NCBI GenBank assembly: GCA_025408425.1
Contig: JANXYX010000052.1
Coordinates: 56,828 to 120,827 of the forward strand
Source: Granulicella sp.
GTDB taxonomy: Bacteria > Acidobacteriota > Terriglobia > Terriglobales > Acidobacteriaceae
Length of the DNA: 64,000 bases
Reading direction: 5' to 3'
Positions within the stretch are counted from its first letter, which is position 1; every line of letters begins with the position of its first letter. Positions 1 through 8,222 of this stretch are shown here, one piece after another. Under the pieces are notes generated by a model that was not told the DNA's origin, did no database searches, and saw only the letters and a list, made by a program, of their open reading frames with translations. A program made the position numbers and the translations under genes.

Positions 1-1
1 A

Positions 2-217
2 GTCCGGATCGCAATGGGTGGAGTGGGGACGAAGCCGTGGCGGATGGTTGAGGCAGAGAAGGCCCTGGAAGGCCATGCGGTGAACGAGGGAACGCTGCAC
101 AAGGCTGCAGAGGCGGCGCTGCGAGGCGCCAAGCCGCAGAGTGAGAACGGATACAAGGTTGAGTTGGCGAAGCGGTGTCTGATGTATGCGGTGAAGCAAG
201 CAACGCAAGCGGTATAG
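2..217 (+). CDS. FAD-binding subunit of xanthine dehydrogenase/CO dehydrogenase family, C-terminal fragment
   Basis: Reading frame 2 is open from the window edge to the TAG at 215-217, so this is the 3' end of a gene that begins outside the window. The visible residues, including 'ALRGAKPQSENGYKVEL' preceded by 'GGVGTKPWR', match the C-terminal domain of the medium (FAD) subunit of molybdenum hydroxylases, which passes electrons from the 2Fe-2S subunit to FAD. The molybdopterin subunit starts 18 bp downstream on the same strand, which fits the usual small-medium-large operon order. The ATG at 14 in the ORF track is an internal methionine, not a start. Confidence 0.85.
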   Translation, partial: VRIAMGGVGTKPWRMVEAEKALEGHAVNEGTLHKAAEAALRGAKPQSENGYKVELAKRCLMYAVKQATQAV

Positions 218-235
218 AGCGGCCGAGGAGAGAGT

Positions 236-2473
236 ATGGCGAGCATTGAAGAGGTAGTTCCTGCATCAATTATCGGGACGTCGCTGGCGCGCGTGGATGG
301 GCCGCTGAAGGTGAGCGGCGGGGCGATGTATTCGAGCGATCACAATTTTCCGGGCATGCTGTATGCGGTGCCAGTGTGCAGCACGATTGCGAAGGGAACG
401 ATTACGAGCCTGGATAGTTCTGCCGCAGAGGCGATGCCGGGCGTGCAGGCGGTGTATCACCGCAAGAATATTGGACAGCTGTTTCGGGCGGCTCCGCCGG
501 TTGGGTTCAGCGGGCTGATTGATGAGCGGCGCCCTCCGTTTGAGGATGATGTGATTCGCTACTACGGGCAGTATGTGGCTGTGGTGGTGGCGCAGACCTT
601 TGAGCAGGCGATGGCGGCGAGCGCGGCTGTGAAGGTGTCGTACGCCGGAGAGAAGCCGGATGTAAGCACGACGCTGAGCTCCGACGAGAAGCCGAAGGTG
701 GATACGACGCGGGGCGATGCGGATGGGGCGTTTGCAAGTGCGGCAGTGAAGGTGGATGAGACGTATGTGACGCCTGTAGAGACACATAATCCGATTGAGC
801 TGCATGCGTCGGTGGCGGTGTGGGATGGCAAAGGTTTTACGCTGTATGAGACGTCGCAGGCGGTGGGGAATCATCGTGAAGTGATGGCGCAGATGCTGGG
901 GGTTCCGCTGGAGAATGTGCGGGTGATCTCGCGGTTTCTGGGGTCTGGTTTTGGGGGTAAGTTGTGGCCGTGGCCGCATTGTTTGCTGGCCGCGGCGGCG
1001 TCGCGGAACCTGAACCGTCCGGTAAAGCTGGTGGTGAGCCGAAAGATGATGTTCCAGAATGTGGGACACCGTCCTTTGACGCAGCAGCGGATTCGTCTGG
1101 GCGCTACGGCGGATGGGATGTTGACGTCGTTGCAGCATGACTCGCTGAACCATACGTCGATACTGGATGACTATGGGGAGGGCTGCGGGGAGGCGACAGG
1201 ATATCTCTACAGCACTGCGAATCTGCGGGTGACTTCGGGACTGGTACGGCGGAATGTGGGTAATCCGACGGCGATGCGGGGGCCGGGTGCGGTGCCGGGA
1301 TTGTATGCGCTGGAGTCGGCGATGGATGAGCTGGCAATCAAGCTGAAGATGGATCCGGTGGAGCTGCGTCTGAAGAACGAGCCGAAGCTGGACGAGAGCC
1401 TGGGGATTCCGTTTTCGTCGCGGCATTTGAAGGAGTGTCTGACGGTAGGTGCGGAGAAGTTTGGCTGGTCGCAGCGGAAGGCGGGCGTGGGAGCGATGCA
1501 GCGGGATGGGCTGACGCTGGGATGGGGCGTGGGGGTGTGCTCGTGGATTGCGGCCCGAATAGGTTGCGAGGCGACGGTGGAACTGAAGGCGGATGGTACG
1601 GCTCGGGTGGCGTGTGGGACGCAGGACATCGGGACCGGGACGTATACGATTCTGGCGCAGATTGTGGCGGAGAAGGCAGGGATTCCGATTGAGAAGGTGG
1701 AGGTGGTGCTGGGGGACACGAAGCTGCCTGCGGGTCCGATTTCGGGTGGGTCGTGGGTGACGTCGTCGGTGATTCCGGCGGTAGCGGATGCGACTCAGAA
1801 GGCGATGCAGACGGTGCTGATGGCCGCGGTGCAGGGTAAGGACGCTCGGTTCGCGGGGAAGAAGCCAGAAGATCTGGTGTTTAGCGGCGGGCGGGTGCAG
1901 GTGAAGGGAGGTAGCGCTGAGACGAGTGTGGCTTACGCCGAGGTTCTGCGGGCGGCGAATCTCGGTGGGGTTTCGGGAACTGGTAAGTCGGAGGGAACGT
2001 TTGGGGTGCCGCCGAAGGTTTCGCAGCACTCGTTTGGGGCCCAGTTTGTGGAGGTGACGTGGCAGCCGGCGACGGCGCGGCTGCGGGTGAATCGCGTGGT
2101 GACGGTGATTGACGCGGGGCGCGTGCTGAACACGCGGGCGGGCCGGAATCAGATTGAAGGTGCTGTGATGATGGGCGTGGGAATGGCGATGTTGGAGCAT
2201 ACGACGTATGACCAGCGGAATGGTGCGCCGATCAACAGCAATCTGGCAGATTATGTGGTGGCGACGCATGCGGATACGCCACAGATTGACGTTACGTTTC
2301 TGGACTATCCGGATCTTTCGTTGAATGAGTATGGGGCGCGTGGGATTGGGGAGATTGGGCTGGCTGGGATTGCAGCTGCGATTACTGGGGCGGTGTACCA
2401 CGCGACTGGAGTGCGGGTGCGAGAGTTGCCGGTGCGGATCGAGGATCTGCTGGGCGGGACGGCGCGGGCTTAA
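236..2473 (+). CDS. xanthine dehydrogenase family molybdopterin-binding subunit
   Basis: The 745-residue protein is the large catalytic subunit of a molybdenum hydroxylase (YagR/PaoC-like). The N-terminal a/b hammerhead begins with 'GTSLARVDGPLKVSGGA'. The molybdenum-cofactor-binding half carries 'GSGFGGKLWPWPH' (about residue 235) and, near the C-terminus, 'GARGIGEIGLAGIAAAI', which contains the conserved glutamate that acts as base in this family. The gene is preceded by a strong GAGGAGA ribosome site and follows the FAD subunit by 18 bp. The substrate cannot be told from sequence; aldehydes or N-heterocycles are usual for YagR relatives, and the AYRXCSFR active-site loop of true CO dehydrogenase is not seen. 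No signal peptide is visible here. Confidence 0.9.
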   Translation: MASIEEVVPASIIGTSLARVDGPLKVSGGAMYSSDHNFPGMLYAVPVCSTIAKGTITSLDSSAAEAMPGVQAVYHRKNIGQLFRAAPPVGFSGLIDERRPPFEDDVIRYYGQYVAVVVAQTFEQAMAASAAVKVSYAGEKPDVSTTLSSDEKPKVDTTRGDADGAFASAAVKVDETYVTPVETHNPIELHASVAVWDGKGFTLYETSQAVGNHREVMAQMLGVPLENVRVISRFLGSGFGGKLWPWPHCLLAAAASRNLNRPVKLVVSRKMMFQNVGHRPLTQQRIRLGATADGMLTSLQHDSLNHTSILDDYGEGCGEATGYLYSTANLRVTSGLVRRNVGNPTAMRGPGAVPGLYALESAMDELAIKLKMDPVELRLKNEPKLDESLGIPFSSRHLKECLTVGAEKFGWSQRKAGVGAMQRDGLTLGWGVGVCSWIAARIGCEATVELKADGTARVACGTQDIGTGTYTILAQIVAEKAGIPIEKVEVVLGDTKLPAGPISGGSWVTSSVIPAVADATQKAMQTVLMAAVQGKDARFAGKKPEDLVFSGGRVQVKGGSAETSVAYAEVLRAANLGGVSGTGKSEGTFGVPPKVSQHSFGAQFVEVTWQPATARLRVNRVVTVIDAGRVLNTRAGRNQIEGAVMMGVGMAMLEHTTYDQRNGAPINSNLADYVVATHADTPQIDVTFLDYPDLSLNEYGARGIGEIGLAGIAAAITGAVYHATGVRVRELPVRIEDLLGGTARA

Positions 2474-2481
2474 AGGGAAAA

Positions 2482-2509
2482 GGCCACAGGGACGGGTGTC
2501 CTTGTGGCC
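2482..2509 (-). terminator. hairpin terminator between the Mo-hydroxylase operon and ssb
   Basis: GGCCACAGGGAC pairs with GTCCTTGTGGCC across a 4-nt loop with one mismatch. Read on the minus strand the stem is followed by TTTTCCCTTT, so it best fits the end of ssb; it may also stop the convergent plus-strand operon. Confidence 0.7.
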
Positions 2510-2526
2510 GGTGGGATCGAAGTTAG

Positions 2527-2985
2527 TTAGAAGGGGATGTCGTCGTCGGTGATGCCTGGGTCGGCGTACTCGGACTGGGCGACCGGGGTGCTGCTGCCGT
2601 AGCTGGCGGTATTGGACTTGGTGTAGCTGTTGCCGGAGCCGCTGCCTTCGGACTTGCCGCCGAGGAGGGTCAATTCATTGACGAGGATTTCGGTCTTGTA
2701 GCGCTTCTGTCCGGATTCCTTGTCGTCCCATGAGCGGTTGGTGATTTTACCTTCGACCAGAATCTGAGAGCCCTTTTTGACGTAGTCGCGAACGATTTCG
2801 GCGGTGCGCTGGAAGCAGACGATGTTGTGCCATTCGGTGCTGTCTACCCAGTTTGCGCCTTCTTTTTTGCGGTCTGCCGTGGCGAGCGTGAAGGATGCGA
2901 CGGTCATGCCGCCTGCGGTGGAACGAATCTCTGGATCTTTGCCTACGTTGCCGAGGAGGAAGACTTTATTGACGCCTTTTGCCAT
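2527..2985 (-). CDS. ssb: single-stranded DNA-binding protein
   Basis: The 152-residue protein has the N-terminal OB fold of bacterial SSB ('KVFLLGNVGKDPEIRS', 'STEWHNIVCFQRTAEI', 'VEGKITNRSWDDKESGQ') over about residues 5-110. A Gly/Ser/Thr-rich linker follows, and the acidic tip 'DDDIPF' recruits partner replication and repair proteins. It binds single-stranded DNA as a tetramer during replication and repair. The gene stands alone, with its own downstream hairpin. Confidence 0.97.
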   Translation of the reverse strand: MAKGVNKVFLLGNVGKDPEIRSTAGGMTVASFTLATADRKKEGANWVDSTEWHNIVCFQRTAEIVRDYVKKGSQILVEGKITNRSWDDKESGQKRYKTEILVNELTLLGGKSEGSGSGNSYTKSNTASYGSSTPVAQSEYADPGITDDDIPF

Positions 2986-3056
2986 GGTGATTGCTCCGGA
3001 ATATGAACAGGTTTTGAAGGTTGAGGATAGCAGATGGGAGATTGTGGAGGATCGTG

Positions 3057-3290
3057 CTAGCGGCGGAGGTCGGTAAAGACTTTCATGAGGGCGAGGGTGA
3101 GAGTGAGGAAGCCGGTGGGAAGGCAGCCCATGGCGAGCATGAGTGCGAGCCAGCCGGAGTTGGTGTGGGGACCCTGGCGTCCGATGCCGCCGCCGAGGGT
3201 GGTGACGTAGAGGACGGAGAGGAGTCCGGTGCCGAATATGAGGAGTCCGGTACGAAGGATTGTGCGGGTGTCTGGCTGAAGAGATGGCAT
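3057..3290 (-). CDS. small two-helix membrane protein, unknown function
   Basis: From the ATG at 3290 the product has 77 residues. Two hydrophobic stretches (about residues 12-32 and 45-68) with a short polar loop between them suggest a two-pass inner-membrane protein. The ORF track starts 12 codons earlier, but that extension is polar and lacks a clear ribosome site. It lies just downstream of DUF420 and ctaB on the same strand, so a link to respiratory oxidase assembly is possible but is inference only. I do not recognise a named family. Confidence 0.6.
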   Translation of the reverse strand: MPSLQPDTRTILRTGLLIFGTGLLSVLYVTTLGGGIGRQGPHTNSGWLALMLAMGCLPTGFLTLTLALMKVFTDLRR

Positions 3291-3378
3291 CGGTTGGTGG
3301 TGGGAACCTCTGGGGCTGAGCCCCAATGCTTGGGTGACTTACTTGAGTGGTCTATTTTTTGCGGATGCAGCCGTTGCG

Positions 3379-3933
3379 TTAGTGGATTGCGGCTTGCATG
3401 ACGTAGACGATGACTCCGGTGATGGAGACGTAGAGCCAGATGGGGAAGGTGTATCGGGCAAGGCGTTTATGTGCGGGGAAGCGTCCGGTGAGAGAGAAAA
3501 AAAAAGTAATGAGGATGAGCGGGAGTGCGATGACGGAGAGGAGGACGTGGGAGAGCAGGAGCTTCCAGTAGAAGGGCCACCAGGCACTGAGGCGGTTGAA
3601 GTGGGTTTCGCCGTGGAGGGTGAAGTTGGTGAGATAGGAGACGAGGAAGATGGAGGAGAAGAAGAAGGCCGCGAACATTGCGGCGCGATGGAACTTGATG
3701 TGCCGTTCTCTGATGTTGCGATAGCCCTCGATGAGGGCAAAGGTGGAGAGGCCGTTGAGTATGGCGTTGAGCAGGGGCAGGGAACGGAGTTGGGTTCCGG
3801 CGACGTCGGTAGGGGCGTGGAAGTAGACGAGGTAGCAGATGAGGGCACTGGCCAGGGCGGAGGCGACGATGATTCCGCCGATGACGGAGGGCGGGGTGCG
3901 GAGGGTAGTGGCGGTTGGGAGCGTATTTGGCAT
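3379..3933 (-). CDS. DUF420 family membrane protein
   Basis: The start chosen is the ATG at 3933, whose A is also the last base of the ctaB stop codon (TAATG), so the two genes are translationally coupled. The longer ORF to 4359 is an out-of-frame shadow of ctaB. The 184-residue product has about five membrane helices and the conserved histidines of DUF420 ('ERHIKFHRAAMFAAFFF', 'WKLLLSHVLLS', 'FPAHKRLARYTFPIWLYVS'). DUF420 proteins commonly sit next to heme O synthase and cytochrome oxidase genes, and a role in oxidase or copper assembly is suspected. Confidence 0.88.
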   Translation of the reverse strand: MPNTLPTATTLRTPPSVIGGIIVASALASALICYLVYFHAPTDVAGTQLRSLPLLNAILNGLSTFALIEGYRNIRERHIKFHRAAMFAAFFFSSIFLVSYLTNFTLHGETHFNRLSAWWPFYWKLLLSHVLLSVIALPLILITFFFSLTGRFPAHKRLARYTFPIWLYVSITGVIVYVMQAAIH

Positions 3934-4895
3934 TAGAAGAGGATGCGTCCTTTGACGTCGAGCATCATAGCGGCTAGCAGAATGGGAAGATATAGGACGG
4001 AGACGTGGAGCAGGTCTCGGGCGTACTGGCGCGAGGTGTCGGAGTCTGGGTCGCGGAGCGTCACTCGTGCGAAGCGGACGGTGTACCCAAGGTAGACGAG
4101 GCCAAGGATCGATGCGACTGCGGCGTAGATGTAGCCGGTGGTGTGGAGGACGGTTGGCCAGAGGCTGACGGGGATCATGAGTATTGCGTAGAAGAGGGAC
4201 TGGGCGACGGTGGAGCGGGCGGCCCAGGTGATGGGCTGCTGGGTGGCGCTGAGGCGGATGCCGGCGTCGGCGTAGTCCTGACGGTACATCCAGCCGATGG
4301 CCATGAAGTGGGGGAACTGCCAGACGAAGAGCACTGCAAAGAGAGCGACTCCGGGCCACTCGATGTGGCCACGGGCAGCGGTCCAGCCGATGAGGGGCGG
4401 GAGTGCTCCGGGGAAGGCGCCGATGAAGGTGTTGAGGGGGGTGAAGCGCTTGAGTGGCGTGTAGATGCCGACGTAGCCGATGGCGGTGAGGAGGGTGAGG
4501 GTTCCGGTGAGGAGGTTGGTGGCGTAGGTGAGGTAGAGAGAGCCGAAGAAGATGGTGGCAAAGCCGAGGAGGAGTCCGTGGGTGAGGGAGAAGCGTCCGG
4601 CAGCCATGGGGCGGTTGGCGGTGCGGTGCATGAGGAGGTCAGTCTTGCGCTCGAGGACCTGGTTGAGGGCGCTGGCGCCGCATGTGACGATGGTGATTCC
4701 GACGAGGGCCTGGATGAGGCTGGTATTGAAGGGGCTGATGCCGCTGCGGAGGCTGCCGAGGTAGAAGCCGGCTCCAGCAGTGATGATGACCATGGTGGAT
4801 ACGCGGACCTTGAAGAGGGTGGCGTAGTCGGCGAACAGGGATGGGGTGGCCTTGACGGGCGCGAGGACTTGATCGGTTGTCGCGGAAGTAGCCAC
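3933..4895 (-). CDS. ctaB: protoheme IX farnesyltransferase (heme O synthase)
   Basis: The 320-residue protein is a UbiA-superfamily prenyltransferase that adds a farnesyl group to heme B to give heme O for terminal oxidases. The first Asp-rich loop is 'ALNQVLERKTDLLMHRTANR' (about residues 75-95) and the second is 'GWMYRQDYADAGI'. About eight hydrophobic helices are visible. It is followed by DUF420 with a one-base overlap. No ctaA or oxidase subunit gene is in the window. Confidence 0.95.
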   Translation of the reverse strand: MATSATTDQVLAPVKATPSLFADYATLFKVRVSTMVIITAGAGFYLGSLRSGISPFNTSLIQALVGITIVTCGASALNQVLERKTDLLMHRTANRPMAAGRFSLTHGLLLGFATIFFGSLYLTYATNLLTGTLTLLTAIGYVGIYTPLKRFTPLNTFIGAFPGALPPLIGWTAARGHIEWPGVALFAVLFVWQFPHFMAIGWMYRQDYADAGIRLSATQQPITWAARSTVAQSLFYAILMIPVSLWPTVLHTTGYIYAAVASILGLVYLGYTVRFARVTLRDPDSDTSRQYARDLLHVSVLYLPILLAAMMLDVKGRILF

Positions 4896-4984
4896 GTTAT
4901 TAGTTTAGCGCGATTGCGGGGAGAACTGGATTGGGTTCGGTTTGTGCGGTAATGGGACAGGACTTGCTCGCGGGGTGACGCGGG

Positions 4985-6751
4985 TCAGGGTTTGGGGCGG
5001 AGTTGGGTGAGGAGATCCTGGGCGGTGGGTTGGGTATTGAGGATGTCTGGTGGGGTAAGCCAGGCGCGGCGGAGTTGAGTGACGCCATAGCGCATCATGT
5101 CGAGTTCTTCGGTGGCGTGGGCGTCGGTGTTGACCACGATTTTGCAGTCGTGTTGTTTGGCCAGGCGGAGGTTGAGGTCGTTGAGGTCGGCGCGGGCGGG
5201 GTGGGCGTTGTGCTCGACGGCTACGCCTAGCTGGGCGGCGCGGCGGAGGATGGTGTCGAGGTTGATGGCAAAGGGCTCGCGTTTGAGTATGAGGCGTCCG
5301 GTGGGATGGCCGAGGATGCGGACGTGGGGGTTCTCGATGGCGCGGAGGACGCGGTTGGTGGTCTCTTCGATGGGCTGGGAGAAGTGGGAGTGGACGCTGG
5401 CGATGACGATGTCCATCTGGGCGAGGGTGGCGTCGTCGAGGTCGAGGGCGCCGTCGGCGAGGATATCGACTTCGATGCCTGGGAGGATGGTGATGCGGCC
5501 ATCGAACTCCTGTTGGAGCTCGGCGTTGACTTCGCGGATTCGTTTGATGTGGGCGAGGGCGCGCGCGTCGTCGAGTCCGTTGGTCATGGCGAGGGCTTTG
5601 GAGTGGTCGGTGATGGCGATGTAGGAGAGGCCTCGGGCGAGGGCGGCTTCGGCCATTTGACGGATGGTGTCGCGGCCGTCGGTGGCGTTGGTGTGCATGT
5701 GGAGGTCGCCGCGGAGGTCTGAAAGCTGGATCAAGTGAGGCAGGGTGTGGTTGGCGGCGGCTTCGAGTTCGCCGGAGTTCTCGCGGAGTTCGGGGGGGAT
5801 GTAGTCGAGGCCGAGGGCGTTGTAGATGGCCTCTTCGGATTCAGCGGCGACGATGGTGTTGTCTTCGAGCCTGGCGAGGGCGTACTCGCTGAGAGTGAGG
5901 CCTTGTTTGAGGGCACGCTGGCGGAGGGCTACATTGTGCATCTTGGAGCCGGTGAAGTACTGGAGGGCTGCTCCATAGCTGGCGCGGGGAAGAAGTCGGA
6001 CGTCGACCTGGAGGTTGTTGCGGAGGGTGAAGGAGACTTTGTTTTGCCCCTTTGCCAGGAGCTTGTCGATGAGGGGAAGGGATGCGACGTGGTCTACGGC
6101 GGCAGCGACTACGTTGGGCTCGCAGGCGGGGCCGGTGACCAAGAGGTCGAGATCGCCTACGGTTTCGCGGCCGCGGCGAAGGGAGCCGGCGGGAGTGATG
6201 GTGTCGATGCCGGGGAAGGCGCGGATGAGGGCGGAGATTTTTTCTGCGTATTCGTGGGCTTGATCGATGCGGAAACGGCTGGAGTTGCGGCGATAGTCCT
6301 CGATGCCCTTGAGGAGTTTGGCTGCGAATTTTTCACCGAGGCGAGGGAGGCGGTTGAGGTGACCGGCTTTGGCGGCAGCTTCGAGAGCGTCGATGTCCGA
6401 GACCTGGAGTGCGGACCAGATGAGGGCTACGGTTTTGGGACCCATGCCGGGAAGGCGCAGGAGTTCGAGCATGGTGGGTTTGTATTTTTGGAGGAGTTCT
6501 TCGCGGAGGGGCATGGAGCCGGTAGCGACGAGATCGCGTATGTTGGCGGCCATGCCTTTGCCGATGCCGGGGATGGCGAGGAGGAGTTTGGGGTCAGATT
6601 CCGGGGTGGCGAGGGTGGCTAGCTGGGTGGTTTGCTGCTCAACGGCCTCGGCTGCGCGGCGGTAGGAGCGGATGCGGAAGGGGTCCGCGGCGTCGATCTC
6701 GAGGAGAGATGCGGTTTCGTCGAGGATGCGGGCTATGGTGATGTTGTCCAT
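4985..6751 (-). CDS. polX: DNA polymerase/3'-5' exonuclease PolX (Pol X plus PHP domains)
   Basis: From the ATG at 6751 the product has 588 residues. The N-terminal 8-kDa/HhH region contains '[13 protein letters not shown]' and '[16 protein letters not shown]'. The nucleotidyltransferase palm has '[17 protein letters not shown]' with its DxD metal pair and a third Asp in 'NNLQVDVRL'. The C-terminal PHP phosphoesterase has '[13 protein letters not shown]', '[10 protein letters not shown]', 'GIEVDIL', 'ASVHSHF' and 'VNTDAHA', all metal-binding motifs intact. Bacterial PolX fills gaps in base-excision repair. The 18-codon upstream extension in the ORF track is basic and not conserved-looking. 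Confidence 0.93.
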   Translation of the reverse strand: MDNITIARILDETASLLEIDAADPFRIRSYRRAAEAVEQQTTQLATLATPESDPKLLLAIPGIGKGMAANIRDLVATGSMPLREELLQKYKPTMLELLRLPGMGPKTVALIWSALQVSDIDALEAAAKAGHLNRLPRLGEKFAAKLLKGIEDYRRNSSRFRIDQAHEYAEKISALIRAFPGIDTITPAGSLRRGRETVGDLDLLVTGPACEPNVVAAAVDHVASLPLIDKLLAKGQNKVSFTLRNNLQVDVRLLPRASYGAALQYFTGSKMHNVALRQRALKQGLTLSEYALARLEDNTIVAAESEEAIYNALGLDYIPPELRENSGELEAAANHTLPHLIQLSDLRGDLHMHTNATDGRDTIRQMAEAALARGLSYIAITDHSKALAMTNGLDDARALAHIKRIREVNAELQQEFDGRITILPGIEVDILADGALDLDDATLAQMDIVIASVHSHFSQPIEETTNRVLRAIENPHVRILGHPTGRLILKREPFAINLDTILRRAAQLGVAVEHNAHPARADLNDLNLRLAKQHDCKIVVNTDAHATEELDMMRYGVTQLRRAWLTPPDILNTQPTAQDLLTQLRPKP

Positions 6752-6885
6752 TGATGTAGGGCAGCGCCGGAGTACACGATCTGCGGCTGCTGCCCTAGTA
6801 TGCAACGCTGGAGTGTGAATCTCATAAGGACAACATCGGGACTTGCAGTTGAAGGACCTACAGAGCCGGGGGGAGGACTGTGCTG

Positions 6886-7104
6886 CTACAGTGCTTCTTT
6901 GAGGCGGGCAACCTGGTCGGCTTGCGGACCTTTGGAGCCCTGGATGACGTCAAATTCTACGAGGTCACCCTCTTTGAGGGTTTTATATCCATCGAGTTGG
7001 ATTGAGCTGTAGTGGACGAAAACGTCTGCGCCGTCCTCCCGCCCGAGGAATCCATAGCCTTTCGCGTTGTTGAACCATTTGACGGTGCCTTTGTACTGAG
7101 CCAT
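6886..7104 (-). CDS. cold-shock protein, CspA family
   Basis: The 72-residue protein is a single cold-shock OB fold with RNP1 '[10 protein letters not shown]' and RNP2 'DVFVHYSSI'. It binds single-stranded nucleic acid and acts as an RNA chaperone. RNP1 has Leu where Ile or Gly-Phe-Ile is usual, which is minor. A strong GAGGAGA site precedes the ATG by about 8 nt. The 290-bp upstream region may contain a regulated leader. Confidence 0.95.
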   Translation of the reverse strand: MAQYKGTVKWFNNAKGYGFLGREDGADVFVHYSSIQLDGYKTLKEGDLVEFDVIQGSKGPQADQVARLKEAL

Positions 7105-7395
7105 TTAATCATTCTCCTCTACGACTACATGATTTAGCTGTTACTGCTAATTCCCATGTAAAGGTGTGACAAACGCTGGAGCCGTGGGGTTGCCTGAAGT
7201 TGTAATCGGAATTACCTGGGAGCGGGGTTGCACTTGCGGAGTGCAAAGTTTGGAGTAGGTGGCCAGAAGAAAATTCTGGATTGCAGGAAAAATTCTCCGT
7301 ACCTGATTTCGACCTAGAGCGCCCACCTGGGTGAAGGCACAGGTGGGTTTGGAGAGTGGCCTGGGGAAGATTCGATGTGCGTTGAGGCCGGAGGG
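7105..7395. promoter_or_regulatory. intergenic region upstream of the cold-shock gene
   Basis: This 291-bp stretch has no credible ORF. Its part nearest the cold-shock gene would be the leader; cold-shock mRNAs often have long structured 5' UTRs. A hairpin TTGCACT/AGTGCAA lies at 7228-7246, and CCCACCT/AGGTGGG at 7322-7347 sits just past the NUDIX stop on the minus strand and may be its terminator, although no U-tract follows. Confidence 0.4.
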
Positions 7396-8076
7396 TTAGA
7401 GCCGACCGGCGCGGCGTGCTGCGTCGTAAAGAGAGATGCCGATGAGGGTTTTGCCATCGTGGATCTTGTTATCCGCGATGAGCGCGAGCATTTCTGAGAG
7501 CGGGATGCGACGGATTTCGATTTGCTCGTCATCTTCGGGCTGTGCGGCGCCTTCGCGGATATCGCGGGCGAGGTAGATCTGCATCCATTCGCCGAGGAAG
7601 CCGGGGCTGGCGAAGTACTTGGTGAGGAGGGTCCAGCGTTTGGCGCGGAAGCCGGTTTCTTCGATCATTTCGCGCTTGGCCGCGGCGAGTGTTGCTTCGC
7701 CGGGTTCGACTCGACCGGCGGGGAGCTCGAGGAGGTACTGGCCGGCTGCGTGGCGGTACTGGCGCTCGATGATGATGTCGGGGTCGTGGGGTTTTTTGGA
7801 CTCATCGACGGCGAGGATGACGACGGAGCCGTTGTGTCGGATGACGTCGCGGACGTTGCGGTGACCGTTTGGCTCGATGACGGTGTCGGTGAAGACGTCG
7901 AAGACTTTGCCTTTGTAGGAGAGTTTGGAGGCGATGAGCTGGGCCTTGGTGGACTTCTTCGGCTTGGCCTGGTTGGCGGGTTGGGGCTTTGTGGCGGGGG
8001 CTTTTTGCTTGGAACGGGAGGCGGTGGAGGGGGAGGCGGGGGTAGCGGGGCGGGGCTTCTTTTTTGAGGCGGCCAT
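7396..8076 (-). CDS. NUDIX hydrolase, ADP-ribose pyrophosphatase-like
   Basis: From the ATG at 8076 the product has 226 residues. The first 55 are Lys/Ala/Pro-rich and look disordered ('SKKKPRPATPAS'). The NUDIX fold follows, with the box 'GEATLAAAKREMIEETGF' and the upstream strand 'QYLLELPAGRVEPGE' that marks ADP-ribose/nucleotide-sugar pyrophosphatases. The last residues are 'AARRAGRL'. The protein probably hydrolyses ADP-ribose to AMP and ribose-5-phosphate in the cytoplasm. The basic tail at the N-terminus is not part of the family and could bind nucleic acid or simply be a linker. Confidence 0.88.
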   Translation of the reverse strand: MAASKKKPRPATPASPSTASRSKQKAPATKPQPANQAKPKKSTKAQLIASKLSYKGKVFDVFTDTVIEPNGHRNVRDVIRHNGSVVILAVDESKKPHDPDIIIERQYRHAAGQYLLELPAGRVEPGEATLAAAKREMIEETGFRAKRWTLLTKYFASPGFLGEWMQIYLARDIREGAAQPEDDEQIEIRRIPLSEMLALIADNKIHDGKTLIGISLYDAARRAGRL

Positions 8077-8222
8077 AAAGCTACGGTAACATCCTGCATC
8101 GAGGATAGGGTGGTGGGCATCCAACGTGGTGCATACCTATGTAAGCTGGTAGAGCCGTAAATTACCACTGGGATTTTTTTTGAACTGCGGTGGTGTGTCT
8201 GGTCCGAGGATAAGTGGCTGCG

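Noticed and set aside
266-2401. 711-residue ORF on the minus strand
   Set aside because: It is a shadow of the molybdopterin subunit gene: Arg/His/Pro-rich, with no motifs, and arises from the G+C-biased third codon positions of the real gene.
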